Below, one piece after another: positions 32,932 to 41,245 of a stretch of 64,000 nucleotides of DNA. Positions within the stretch are counted from its first letter, which is position 1, and each line of letters begins with the position of its first letter. The position numbers and the translations under genes are program-made. Source of the DNA: Streptomyces fragilis (GTDB lineage Bacteria > Actinomycetota > Actinomycetes > Streptomycetales > Streptomycetaceae); the NCBI RefSeq assembly GCF_003112515.1, contig NZ_BEVZ01000009.1, positions 248,001 through 312,000 on the forward strand, in the 5' to 3' direction. A model generated the notes under the pieces. The model saw nothing but the letters and a program-made list of their open reading frames with translations. It made no database searches and was not told the origin of the DNA.

Positions 32932-33492
32932 TCACCTGCCGAGGACGGCCACACCCGCCTGCGCGAACTTCTCGTCCAGGTCGCCGGACGGGGCCCCGGC
33001 GACACCGATGCCCGCGATCGGGGCGCCCTTGGCGGTGACCGGCGCGCCGCCGGCCAGGAAGAGGGTGTTCGGGATGTCCTTCAGGTGCGGGGCCTGGTCC
33101 AGCCGTCCGGCGAGCACCGAGGTGGGCGCGTTCCAGGAGACGGCCGTGTACGCCTTGCGCACCGCCGAGTCGTAGGACTGGGGACCGGCGCCGTCGCCGC
33201 GCAGGGTCACGACGGTGTTGCCGTTGCGGTCCACGACGGCGACCGTGACCTTCTGGTCCGCGTCCTGGGCCGCGTCCAGCGCGGCCTGCGCGGCCCGGAC
33301 GGCGGCGTCGGCCGTGAGGTGGGTGGTCTGCGTGGTGTTCCGGCCCTTCGTCACGTCGGCCGCGGCGGGCGCAGCCGCGGGCGCCGGCCCGGCGGCGTTC
33401 GCGGTCACGGCGCCGAACGTACCGGCGCCCAGCACCGCGGCGGCGACCGTGCCGAGCAGGACACGGGTGCGCGGGGTCGTCTTCTTCGTCAT
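32932..33492 (-). CDS. hbpS: Secreted heme-binding sensor protein HbpS (GlcG/HbpS family)
   Basis: The ATG at 33492 begins MTKKTTPRTRVLLGTVAAAV, an export signal with an arginine pair-like segment and cleavage near ANAAG. The 186-aa product has the GlcG/HbpS domain: LTADAAVRAAQAALDAAQDA, KVTVAVVDRNGNTVVTLRGD, GPQSYDSAVRKAYTAVSWNA and GAPVTAKGAPIAGIGVAGAP. In S. reticuli HbpS is an extracytoplasmic heme- and iron-binding oligomer that modulates the sensor kinase SenS. Here it is divergent from the senS-like kinase gene, as in that species. Confidence 0.88.
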   Translation of the reverse strand: MTKKTTPRTRVLLGTVAAAVLGAGTFGAVTANAAGPAPAAAPAAADVTKGRNTTQTTHLTADAAVRAAQAALDAAQDADQKVTVAVVDRNGNTVVTLRGDGAGPQSYDSAVRKAYTAVSWNAPTSVLAGRLDQAPHLKDIPNTLFLAGGAPVTAKGAPIAGIGVAGAPSGDLDEKFAQAGVAVLGR

Positions 33493-33843
33493 GGTGAGCA
33501 GCTCCTCGCAGGTCGTCCGGGGAACCTCGCTCCCCGGTCCGTCGGTCTCCATCCTCCGAGCGCCCCGGCCCCCCGGGCGTCGGCGTTCCGGCTGGTCACG
33601 CGGGTCCCGACGGCTGACGGCGATGTCATCCGAACGGCTGATGCGCCCACCGCGCGCACGGGTTTGCCTGGAGGGAGCGGCGGCCGCCGGTCCGGCCCCC
33701 GCGGCCGGAGCGGCGCCCCGCCGGTCCGGCTTCGGCGGGAACCGGGCCGGGAGCAGCGGCGGAGACGGGCGTGGGCCCGGAGACAGGCCGACGGCCACGA
33801 GGCCCCGAGGCCCGGGGTCCGAGGCGGACGCGAGGAAACACCC
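33493..33843. promoter_or_regulatory. Divergent hbpS/senS regulatory region
   Basis: The 351-bp gap should hold the promoters of both hbpS and senS-senR. ACGGCTGA occurs at 33610-33617 and again at 33634-33641, 24 bp apart, with GATGTCATCC between, which could be a response-regulator binding pair. The rest is GC-rich without obvious structure. Assignment of a SenR site is inference. Confidence 0.4.
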
Positions 33844-35073
33844 ATGCGGCACACACGGCACCGGTCCCCCGAGTCCTCGGAGCCGACGGCGGATCCCGAC
33901 GCGCGCTGGCTCGGGCCGGTGGTGCACCTCGCCTTCTACGCGCTGCTGGGCGGCTCGCTCGTCCGGTACCTGCTGCGCCACCCGCCGGGCCCCGGCGTGA
34001 CCTGGGTGGTCGTGTCGGCGGCGCTGCTCGCCCTGCTGTACGCCCTCGGTCCGGTGGCCGGTCCGGCCCGCGGGCGGGACCGGCCGGCCTCCCGTCCGCT
34101 CGTGTGGCTGGTGGCGGTGGTGGCGGCCTGGTCGGTCCTGACCGTGCTGGCGCCCAGCTTCGCCTGGTGCGCGGCCCCGTTGCTGATCCTGGCGCTGCGT
34201 TCCCTGCCGGCCGGCGCGGCGATACCGCTGGCGTGCCTGCTCACGGTGCTCGTCGTGGTGTCGCTGCAACGGCTGAGCGACGGCTTCGACCCGGCGGTCC
34301 TCGTCACCCCGCCCGCCGTCGCCGCTCTGATGACCGGCGTCTTCCTGCACATGGAGCGGCAGGCGGAGCGGCGGCGCGCCCTCATCGAGGACCTGCTGCG
34401 CACCCGGCGGGACCTGGCGGCCACCGAGCGCCGCGAAGGCGCGCTGGCCGAGCGTGCGCGGCTGTCGATGGAGATCCACGACACCCTCGCCCAAGGGCTG
34501 TCGAGTCAGAAGATGCTGCTGCAGGCCGCCGACCGGGTGTGGGAGAGCGACCCGGCGGCGGCGCGCGAGCACGTGCGGGAGGCCGCTCGGGGCGCGGGCC
34601 GCGATCTGGCCGAGGCCCGGCGCTTCGTGCACGACCTGGCGCCGGCCGATCTGGCGGACGGCGGCTCGCTCCTCGCCGCGCTGCGCCGTCTCGCCGAGCG
34701 CGGGACGAAGGACGGCCTCACCGTGCGCCACCACATCGAGGGCGTGCCCCTGCCCCTGCCCGAGCGGGGTGAGGCCGCCCTGCTGCGCGTCGCCCAGGGG
34801 GCGCTGGCCAACGTGCGGCAGCACGCGGGAGCGACGCGGGCCGCCGTCACCCTCAGCTATCTCGACGACCAGGTGGTCCTGGACGTGGCGGACGACGGCC
34901 GTGGCTTCGATCCGGGCGCGCTCCCCGCCCCCGGACGTGAGGGCGGGCACGGGCTGCCCGCGATGCGCGCCCGCGTCGCACAACTGGGCGGCACGCTGAC
35001 CGTCGAGTCCGCCCCCGGCGAGGGCACCGTGCTCACCGCCTCGATCCCCCTCACCCCTCCGGAGCCCCGATGA
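33844..35073 (+). CDS. senS: Sensor histidine kinase SenS
   Basis: The 409-aa protein has about five transmembrane helices between residues 20 and 170 (LVRYLLRHPP, WVVVSAALLALLYALGPV, WLVAVVAAWSVLTVLAP, ALLILALRSLPAG, MTGVFLHMERQAE), then a HisKA_3 domain with phosphoacceptor His212 in MEIHDTLAQGLSSQKMLLQA, and an HATPase domain (NVRQHAGATRAAV, DVADDGRGFDPG). Topology and length match SenS of S. reticuli, a redox sensor acting with extracytoplasmic HbpS. The stop overlaps senR by ATGA. Confidence 0.88.
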   Translation: MRHTRHRSPESSEPTADPDARWLGPVVHLAFYALLGGSLVRYLLRHPPGPGVTWVVVSAALLALLYALGPVAGPARGRDRPASRPLVWLVAVVAAWSVLTVLAPSFAWCAAPLLILALRSLPAGAAIPLACLLTVLVVVSLQRLSDGFDPAVLVTPPAVAALMTGVFLHMERQAERRRALIEDLLRTRRDLAATERREGALAERARLSMEIHDTLAQGLSSQKMLLQAADRVWESDPAAAREHVREAARGAGRDLAEARRFVHDLAPADLADGGSLLAALRRLAERGTKDGLTVRHHIEGVPLPLPERGEAALLRVAQGALANVRQHAGATRAAVTLSYLDDQVVLDVADDGRGFDPGALPAPGREGGHGLPAMRARVAQLGGTLTVESAPGEGTVLTASIPLTPPEPR

Positions 35074-35723
35074 CCTCACCCGCCCCCTCCGCCCCCGATT
35101 CCCTCGCACGTGTGCTGGTCTGCGACGACCACGCCGTGGTGCGGGCCGGGCTGCGGGCGCTGCTCTCCAGCGCGGACGGCATCGAGGTCGTCGGTGAGGC
35201 CGCGGGTGGTGACGAGGCCGTCGCGCTGGCCGGCCGGCTGGCGCCGGACGTCGTGCTGATGGATCTTCAGCTCGGCCCCGGCACGGACGGCATCGAGGCC
35301 ACCCGCCGCATCACCGCCCGGCCCGTCGCCCCCCGCGTCCTGGTCCTCACCACCTACGACACGGACGCCGACGTCACCCGTGCGCTGGAGGCCGGCGCCA
35401 CCGGGTACCTGCTGAAGGCCGAGCGGCCGGAGGAACTGTTCACCGCGATCCGCGCCGCGGCGCAGGGCCGTACCGCGCTCTCCGCGCCGATCGCCGGCCG
35501 CATGGTGGCGGCGATGCGCGCTCCCCGCCCGGGCCTCACCGCCCGGGAGCTCGACATCCTGGCGCAGCTCGCCCAGGGCCTGGCCAACCGCGAGATCGCC
35601 CGCGCGCTGTTCATCAGCGAGGCGACCGTGAAGACCCACCTGAGCCGCATCTACGACAAGCTCGGCGTCGACAACCGGGCCGGTGCCGTCGCGGCGGCCA
35701 AGGAGCGGCGCCTGCTTCCCTGA
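35070..35723 (+). CDS. senR: NarL/FixJ-family response regulator SenR
   Basis: The ATG overlaps the kinase stop. The 217-aa protein has a receiver domain (VLVCDDHAVVRAGLRALLSS) with the phosphoacceptor Asp65 in VVLMDLQLGPGTDG and a LuxR-type HTH (LTARELDILAQLAQGLANRE, ALFISEATVKTHLSRIYDKL). With SenS it forms a two-component system; in S. reticuli SenR regulates furS-cpeB, hbpS and its own operon. The window also holds furA-katG, making it a plausible target. Confidence 0.9.
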   Translation: MTSPAPSAPDSLARVLVCDDHAVVRAGLRALLSSADGIEVVGEAAGGDEAVALAGRLAPDVVLMDLQLGPGTDGIEATRRITARPVAPRVLVLTTYDTDADVTRALEAGATGYLLKAERPEELFTAIRAAAQGRTALSAPIAGRMVAAMRAPRPGLTARELDILAQLAQGLANREIARALFISEATVKTHLSRIYDKLGVDNRAGAVAAAKERRLLP

Positions 35724-35726
35724 ACG

Positions 35727-35746
35727 GCGGCCCCGGCGAGGGCCGC
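35727..35746 (+). terminator. Short hairpin after senR
   Basis: GCGGCCC (35727-35733) and GGGCCGC (35740-35746) form a 7-bp stem with a 6-nt loop, 3 nt after the senR stop. Weak but well placed. Confidence 0.45.
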
Positions 35747-35798
35747 AGGCCCGCCGCGCCGCACCCTCGGGCCCCGCCTCGCCGCCCCTGCGGGCCTG

Positions 35799-35841
35799 CC
35801 TCGGCGCACCCCGGGCTCACCTCGGCGCACCCCCGGGCCCG
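35799..35841 (+). repeat. 21/22-bp tandem duplication over the DUF4291 stop
   Basis: The two adjacent units share CCTCGGCGCACCCC; the first ends with the minus-strand stop (TCA at 35817-35819), so the gene end and the following intergenic segment are near copies. Confidence 0.7.
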
Positions 35842-36458
35842 CCTCGGATCAGCAGGTGGGCGCAGGCCTCCCGGTCGAGCGGGTACTCCCGCTCCGGAGG
35901 CAGCAGTGCCCTGGCCGCGTCGACGTCCCCCGCCGTCAGCAGTGCCTTGATCCGGTGCGCCCGCGGTGTCACGTCCTCGATGCCCAGGATCCACTCGTCG
36001 GCGTACCGGGCCGCCGCCTCCCCCGCGAGGCCCAGCTGCAGCGACCGGTGCGGCAGCGGCCGCATCCGCAGGTCACGTTCCGGATCCCACTGCACCCGTG
36101 CCGGCGCCCGCCGCAGCTGACGGCTCCAGGACGCCCGGTCCTCGTGCGGGCCGCGCGCGTAGTGCGAGAGGCAGGCGTTGCGCAGTGCCCACTCGAAGCC
36201 CTCCCGGCGGATCCGCACGGCCGGCACGGTCTCCTGACCTTCCTTCGTGGCCCAGCCGCAGCGGTACATCATCCACAGGAAGGAGGGCTTGACCCAGGTC
36301 ATCCGGTCGCGCTTCCAGGCCGCCGGGAACCGGCCGTCGCGCGCCGCCGGCCTCCCGATCTCCGGCCGGTACGCCTGGTACACGGTGACGGCGTCCTCGG
36401 ACCAGTCCGCCGTGACCTGGTAGCGCGGTTCGGTGCTCCCGCCGCTCTCGTCGTTCAT
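35817..36458 (-). CDS. DUF4291 domain protein
   Basis: The ATG at 36458 starts a 213-aa protein that matches the DUF4291 family along its length: AVTVYQAYRPEIGRPAARDG, MTWVKPSFLWMMYRCGWATK, REGFEWALRNACLSHYARG, ARVQWDPERDLRMRPLPHRS and DEWILGIEDVTP. The family is widespread in bacteria and fungi; I know of no established function. It is cytosolic by sequence and monocistronic. Confidence 0.9.
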   Translation of the reverse strand: MNDESGGSTEPRYQVTADWSEDAVTVYQAYRPEIGRPAARDGRFPAAWKRDRMTWVKPSFLWMMYRCGWATKEGQETVPAVRIRREGFEWALRNACLSHYARGPHEDRASWSRQLRRAPARVQWDPERDLRMRPLPHRSLQLGLAGEAAARYADEWILGIEDVTPRAHRIKALLTAGDVDAARALLPPEREYPLDREACAHLLIRGGPGGAPR

Positions 36459-36565
36459 GCGGACAGCCTGACCCGCGCGCCCCGCGCCCCGCCACGCATT
36501 TCCGCGGGTGCCACTTCCTTCCGCCCCGCCCGTCTCATCCGGCGCTGCGCGGGCACCCTGAGGGC

Positions 36566-38083
36566 GTGACGGCCGGGCGGTGGGCGATCTCCGCGTGGCG
36601 GCGGCCCGTGGTGGCCACCGCGGCGGGCGCACTGCCCGTGCTGTCGTTCCCGGAGCCGAACTGGTGGTGGTCGGCCCCCGTGGCGCTGGTCCCCTGGCTG
36701 CTGCTGATCCGGACAGCGCCGACCGGCCGGCGGGCCGCCCTGGACGGCTGGTGCGGCGGTTTCGGCCTGATGTTCGCCGCCCACCACTGGCTGGTGCCGA
36801 GCCTGCACGTCTTCACGCCGGTGCTCGCCGCGCTGCTGGGGGCGCTGTGGGTCCCCTGGGGCGCCCTGGCCCTGCGGCTGCTGACCGGCGCTCCGTCCGC
36901 CCGGCGGGCCGCGTGGGCGCTGCTCGCACTGCCCTCCGGCTGGCTGATGATCGAACTGGTGCGGTCCTGGCAGGGGCTCGGAGGCCCCTGGGCGATGTTC
37001 GGGGCGAGCCAGTGGCAGACGGCTCCCGCGCGGGCCCTGGCCTCCGTGGGCGGGGTGTGGCTGCTGAGCTTCCTGCTGGTCTGCGTCAACACCGCCGTCA
37101 CGCTGTTGCTCGCCGTCGGCCCTGGCCGGCGGGTCGCGGTGGCGGCGCTGGCCGTGGTGACGGTGGCCGCCGCGGGCTCCTGGGCGTGGGCCCCTCGGCC
37201 CGCGCCGGGCGGCACGGCGCGGATCGCGCTGGTCCAGCCGGGCGTCGTGACCGGCGCGGACGGCCCCGAGCGGCGGTTCGCCCTGCAGGAACGGTTCACC
37301 CGAGGACTGGCCTCGCGCGAGCAGGAGCTGGACCTGGTGGTCTGGGGCGAGAGCAGTGTGGGCGCGGACCTGGTGACGCGTCCTGACCTCGCCCGCAGAC
37401 TCGCCGCGCTCTCCCGTGACACCGGCGCGCCGCTGCTGGTGAACGTGGACGCCCGCCGCGCGGACCGCCCCGGGATCTTCAAGAGCTCGGTGCTGGTCGG
37501 CCCGCAGGGCCCCTCCGGGGACCGTTACGACAAGACGCGGCTGGTCCCGTTCGGCGAGTACGTCCCGCTGCGGTCACTGCTCGGCTGGGCCACCTCGGTG
37601 GGCCGCGCGGCCGACGAGGACCGACGCCGCGGGTCGGCCCCGGTGGTGATGGACGCCGCGCCCGGGCTGCGTCTGGGGCCGCTGATCTGCTTCGAGTCCG
37701 CGTTCCCCGACATGAGCCGGCGTCTGACGGCCGAGGGCGCGGGGCTGCTGGTCGTCCAGTCCTCCACCTCCACCTTCCAGCGGAGCTGGGCCCCCGAGCA
37801 GCACGCTTCGCTGGCGGCGCTGCGGGCGGCGGAGACCGGCGTCCCGGTGGCGCACGCCACCCTGACCGGGGTCTCCGTGGTGTACGACGGCTCCGGTCAC
37901 CCGGTGGGACCGCGGCTCGGCACGTCCGAGCGCGGCGTTTCGGTGCACACCGTCCGCCTGGCGGGGCCCGGCGCCACCCTGTACACCTCGTGGGGCTCGT
38001 GGCCCCTGCCGTGCGCCGCGGGCGTCCTCCTCGTCCTGGCGGGGACGGCGGCCAGGGCCCGGCTCCGCGCGCGCCACGGCTGA
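36566..38083 (+). CDS. lnt: Apolipoprotein N-acyltransferase
   Basis: The GTG at 36566 starts a 505-aa protein with five to six N-terminal membrane helices followed by a nitrilase domain. The triad is visible: Glu in VVWGESSVGADL, Lys in DKTRLVPFGEYVPLRSLL and Cys in LICFESAFPDMSR. It N-acylates the lipid-modified Cys of lipoproteins at the outer face of the membrane. Streptomyces usually carry two Lnt paralogues; this could be either. A probable lipoprotein gene follows 140 bp downstream. Confidence 0.92.
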   Translation: MTAGRWAISAWRRPVVATAAGALPVLSFPEPNWWWSAPVALVPWLLLIRTAPTGRRAALDGWCGGFGLMFAAHHWLVPSLHVFTPVLAALLGALWVPWGALALRLLTGAPSARRAAWALLALPSGWLMIELVRSWQGLGGPWAMFGASQWQTAPARALASVGGVWLLSFLLVCVNTAVTLLLAVGPGRRVAVAALAVVTVAAAGSWAWAPRPAPGGTARIALVQPGVVTGADGPERRFALQERFTRGLASREQELDLVVWGESSVGADLVTRPDLARRLAALSRDTGAPLLVNVDARRADRPGIFKSSVLVGPQGPSGDRYDKTRLVPFGEYVPLRSLLGWATSVGRAADEDRRRGSAPVVMDAAPGLRLGPLICFESAFPDMSRRLTAEGAGLLVVQSSTSTFQRSWAPEQHASLAALRAAETGVPVAHATLTGVSVVYDGSGHPVGPRLGTSERGVSVHTVRLAGPGATLYTSWGSWPLPCAAGVLLVLAGTAARARLRARHG

Positions 38084-38220
38084 CGGCGGCGGGCCGCCGC
38101 CCGGGCGCCCACGCGGCCCGCGCCGGCGCGGCAACCCCGGCGACGCCACGTCACCCTTACGAAGGGACCGCCCGCCTGTCGGCTGTCCCCGCCCGTCCCG
38201 CAACCGCCAGAGTGACGAGG

Positions 38221-38835
38221 GTGAAGCGAACGACGACCACCACCGCCCTGCTTCTCCTCACCGTCGCCTGCGCCACGCTCTCCGGCTGTGTGACGGTTCC
38301 CGCCACCGGCCCGTCCCCCGGGGTGTCCGGCGCACCGTCCGCCCGGTCGGTGCCCGGCCCGGACGGCGAGGGCGCCCCGCTGCCCGTGGGCTCCGCGGCC
38401 ACGAAGGACGGGAAGGGTGCGAAGGGCGCCGGGGCCGGCAAGGACGCGAAGGACCGCGCCGACGCCGAAGACGCCGAGCAAGGCAAGGGGAAGGGCGGCA
38501 AGGACGGCAAGGGGAAGGACGCCGGCAGCCGCGAGCGCCGCGAGGACGCCGAGGACGGCAAGGGCGGCACGTCCTCGAAGAGCGCCGCGGAGGGCAAGGG
38601 CCCACGCGGGGGCGGATCCGACGGCCGCGACTCCGACCGGGAGCGGGGCGACCGTCCGGCGCCGCCCCGTTCCGGCGAGCGCGACCGGGACGCGGCGGGC
38701 CGCCCGGACCGGCCGCGCCGCCCGCGGAGCGGTTCGGTCGACGCCTGCGGGATCGGCACCGAGTACGGCGGCTGGCAGCAGGGCAGCGCCGAGGAGGCGA
38801 TCTGCCGGAAGATGCAGAACCGCGCCACCAAGTAG
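38221..38835 (+). CDS. Probable lipoprotein with a K/D/G/E-rich low-complexity body
   Basis: I use the GTG at 38221 (a GTG at 38212 is equally possible). The N-terminus is a lipoprotein signal (KRTTTTTALLLLTVACATLS then GC, a LSGC lipobox). The following 130 residues are dominated by charged repeats such as GKGGKDGKGKDAGSRERRED, then DSDRERGDRPAPPRSGERDR. A conserved-looking C-terminal block has two Cys (VDACGIGTEYGGWQQGS and AICRKMQN). Probably a surface lipoprotein; the function is unknown. The charged body would be unstructured. Confidence 0.72.
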   Translation: MKRTTTTTALLLLTVACATLSGCVTVPATGPSPGVSGAPSARSVPGPDGEGAPLPVGSAATKDGKGAKGAGAGKDAKDRADAEDAEQGKGKGGKDGKGKDAGSRERREDAEDGKGGTSSKSAAEGKGPRGGGSDGRDSDRERGDRPAPPRSGERDRDAAGRPDRPRRPRSGSVDACGIGTEYGGWQQGSAEEAICRKMQNRATK

Positions 38836-38865
38836 GCCGTGCCGCCCGGGGCCTGGGCGGGCGCG

Positions 38866-39309
38866 TCAGGGTTCCAGGCCGACTTCCAGCCGCCGGATCT
38901 CCTCGCGCACCCGCGTGCCGTAACCGTCCCCCGGCAGGTCCTGGGCCGCGCGCCGGGCCCGGCGGAGGTGGCTGCGGGCGGCCTCCGGGCAGCCCAGCTT
39001 GGCGTAGTCGGCCGCGACGTTCAGGTGCAGCGAGGGGTACAGCGACCGGACCGCCTCCATCAGCTCCTCGGCGGCGGAGAGCGCCCGCAGGTCCCAGGCG
39101 AGTTCGTCGGCGGGGTCGTCCTGGGTGTCGGCGAGGTAGTGGGCGAGGGCGCAGCGGTGGAAGGCGTCCCCGTCCGCGCCGATCTCCTGCCAGAGGCCGA
39201 GGAAGCGGCCGCGCGCCTCCTCCCGGTCGCCGCCGTGGTGCAGCAGCACGGCCTGGCCGATCCGCGTCGTCACGCCGACCGCGCCCGCGTCCCGTTCCTG
39301 AAGCCCCAT
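38866..39309 (-). CDS. Small TPR-like protein
   Basis: The 147-aa protein (ATG at 39309) is helical, with TPR-like segments such as DGDAFHRCALAHYLADTQDD, LWDLRALSAAEELMEAVRSL-type helices and NVAADYAKLGCPEAARSHLR. The last helix is basic (RRARRAAQDL). It resembles small tetratricopeptide-type proteins of streptomycetes. No catalytic motif, signal or membrane segment is visible. A 250-bp repeat-rich gap separates its start from the ung gene. Confidence 0.75.
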   Translation of the reverse strand: MGLQERDAGAVGVTTRIGQAVLLHHGGDREEARGRFLGLWQEIGADGDAFHRCALAHYLADTQDDPADELAWDLRALSAAEELMEAVRSLYPSLHLNVAADYAKLGCPEAARSHLRRARRAAQDLPGDGYGTRVREEIRRLEVGLEP

Positions 39310-39408
39310 CGCGCCCTCCGTCGCCCGCCGTTCCCGGCCTGACCGGCGGGACCGCCGCACGGCGGTCCCGCGGTCGACGCTAGGGCCGGCCGGACCGCCC
39401 CGCCCGGC

Positions 39409-39545
39409 GACGCCGTCCGGTCGGCGGCACGGCGTCCGCGCCGAAGCGGGGCAGGCGGCACGACGCACCCGCGCCGGGTCGAGGTGGGCGGCACGACGCC
39501 GTTCGGTCGGCGGCACGGCGCCCCTACGCCGGGGCGGGCGCCGGC
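39409..39545 (+). repeat. Two diverged direct copies of a 40-bp segment in the ung 3' region
   Basis: A GACGCCGTCCGGTCGGCGGC-like segment at 39409 recurs as GACGCCGTTCGGTCGGCGGC at 39495, about 86 bp apart; between them GGCGGCACGACG also repeats. The whole 39310-39560 gap holds no gene that I can see. Confidence 0.6.
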
Positions 39546-39560
39546 CGTGTGCTGTCGGCG

Positions 39561-40244
39561 TCAGCCCAGGTCGGGGATGCGCCAGTCGATGGGCTCGTGG
39601 CCCTGGGCCGCGATCGCCGCGTCGATCTGGGTGAAGGGGCGCGATCCGAAGAACTTCTTGGCGGACAGCGGGGAGGGGTGCGCCCCCTTCACCACCGCGT
39701 GCCGGCTCTCGTCGATCAGCGGCAGCTTCTTCTGGGCGTAGGCGCCCCACAGCACGAAGACGGCCGGGTCGGGCCGCTCGACGACCGCGCGGATCACCGC
39801 GTCGGTGAACTTCTCCCAGCCCTTGCCCTTGTGCGAGTTGGGCTCGCTCTCGCGGACCGTGAGCACCGCGTTGAGCAGCAGCACGCCCTGCTCGGCCCAG
39901 GGCATCAGGTAGCCGTTGTCGGGGATCGGGTGGCCGAGTTCGGCCTGCATCTCCTTGTAGATGTTCCGCAGCGACGGAGGCGTCCGCACGCCCGGGCGCA
40001 CGGAGAAGCACAGGCCGTGGCCCTGGCCGGGGCCGTGGTACGGGTCCTGGCCGAGGACGAGGACCTTGACCTTGTCGTACGGCGTCGCCTCGAGGGCCGC
40101 GAAGACCTCCTCGCGGGGCGGGTAGACGGGGCCGTTCGCCCGCTCCTTCTCGACGAACTCGGTCAGCTCCTTGAAGTAGGGCTGTTCCAGTTCGCCGCCC
40201 AGTACCCCGCGCCAGGACTCGGGCAGCATGGCGATGTCGGTCAC
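39561..40244 (-). CDS. ung: Uracil-DNA glycosylase (family 1)
   Basis: The GTG at 40244 follows GGAGGACGTTGAC. The 227-aa protein has the two UNG signatures: water-activating GQDPYHGPGQGHGLCFSV near residue 66 and the minor-groove loop HPSPLSAKKFFG near 190, plus the uracil pocket LLLNAVLTVRE. It removes uracil from DNA to start base-excision repair. Monocistronic; length normal. Confidence 0.97.
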   Translation of the reverse strand: MTDIAMLPESWRGVLGGELEQPYFKELTEFVEKERANGPVYPPREEVFAALEATPYDKVKVLVLGQDPYHGPGQGHGLCFSVRPGVRTPPSLRNIYKEMQAELGHPIPDNGYLMPWAEQGVLLLNAVLTVRESEPNSHKGKGWEKFTDAVIRAVVERPDPAVFVLWGAYAQKKLPLIDESRHAVVKGAHPSPLSAKKFFGSRPFTQIDAAIAAQGHEPIDWRIPDLG

Positions 40245-40368
40245 GTCAACGTCCTCCGGTGTGCGGTCACTTCCAGGTCTGGAACCTACAGCCGCCCACC
40301 GACAACCGTACCGGCGCCCCGGAGCGCGTGCGGGGCGCGGACGGCGGGGCGGGCCGGGTCGGCACACG

Positions 40369-40413
40369 GCGGGGCCCGGTGACCTGCCGTGCCGGCCGGT
40401 CACCGGGCCCCGC
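40369..40413 (-). terminator. Hairpin terminator after the SDR operon
   Basis: Arms 40369-40384 and 40398-40413 are complementary over 16 bp with a 13-nt loop, about 20 nt past the stop of the minus-strand SDR gene. Confidence 0.85.
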
Positions 40414-40433
40414 CCGCCTTCGGGTGCCTCGCG

Positions 40434-41204
40434 TCAGGCGACGCCGGCGTTGAGGAACAGACCGCCCTCGACCACCAGGTTCTGGCCGGTCATCCAGCCG
40501 GAGGCGTCCGAGGTCAGGAACGCGGCGACGCCGCCGATGTCCTCGGGCACGCCGAGCCGGCCGAGCGGGTAGCCCGCGGCGACCTCGGCCTCGCGGTTCT
40601 CGTACAGCGCCTCGGCGAACTTGGTCTTGATCACGCCGGGCGCGATCGAGTTGACCCGGACCTGCGGCGAGAACTCGTGCGCCAGCTGCAGCGTCAGGTT
40701 GATCATCGCGGCCTTGCTGATGCCGTACGCGCCGATGAACGGCGAGGCCTGCACGCCGGCCACCGAGGCGATGTTGACGATGGTGCCGCCGTTGTCCCGC
40801 TGCCAGGCGGCCCAGGTCTTCTGGGCGAAGCCGAGCGCGGAGATCACGTTGGTCTCGAAGACCTTGCGGGCGACCGCCAGGTCGAGGTCGGCGATCGGCC
40901 CGAAGACCGGGTTGGTGCCGGCGTTGTTGACCAGGTGGTCGACCCGGCCGAACGCCTCCATGGTGGCGGCGACGACCGCCTCCTGGTGCTCCAGGTCGTG
41001 GGCCTTGCCGGCGACGCCGATGGCGCGGTCGGAGCCGAGGCGCTCGACGGCCTCCTTGAGCGCCTCCTCGTTGCGTCCGGTGATGCAGACGCGGTCGCCG
41101 CGGGCGACGAACGCCTCGGCGATGCCGAAGCCGATGCCCCGGCTGGCGCCGGTGATGACGGCGACCTTGCCGGAGAGCTCGGGCAGTTCGGGCTGTGCGG
41201 TCAT
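40434..41204 (-). CDS. Short-chain dehydrogenase/reductase (SDR)
   Basis: The 256-aa protein has the SDR fingerprint: VAVITGASRGIGFGIAEAFV, HLVNNAGTNPVFGP, IASVAGVQASPFIGAYGISK with the YxxxK catalytic pair, and the C-terminal GWMTGQNLVVEGG. It is NAD(P)H-dependent and cytosolic. It is the second gene of a two-gene unit with a FabG-like reductase 41 bp upstream on the same strand. Substrate unknown. Confidence 0.93.
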   Translation of the reverse strand: MTAQPELPELSGKVAVITGASRGIGFGIAEAFVARGDRVCITGRNEEALKEAVERLGSDRAIGVAGKAHDLEHQEAVVAATMEAFGRVDHLVNNAGTNPVFGPIADLDLAVARKVFETNVISALGFAQKTWAAWQRDNGGTIVNIASVAGVQASPFIGAYGISKAAMINLTLQLAHEFSPQVRVNSIAPGVIKTKFAEALYENREAEVAAGYPLGRLGVPEDIGGVAAFLTSDASGWMTGQNLVVEGGLFLNAGVA

Positions 41205-41245
41205 GGGGGGTTTACCTCCGTGTCCCGGTACCTTGCGGTCCGGCG

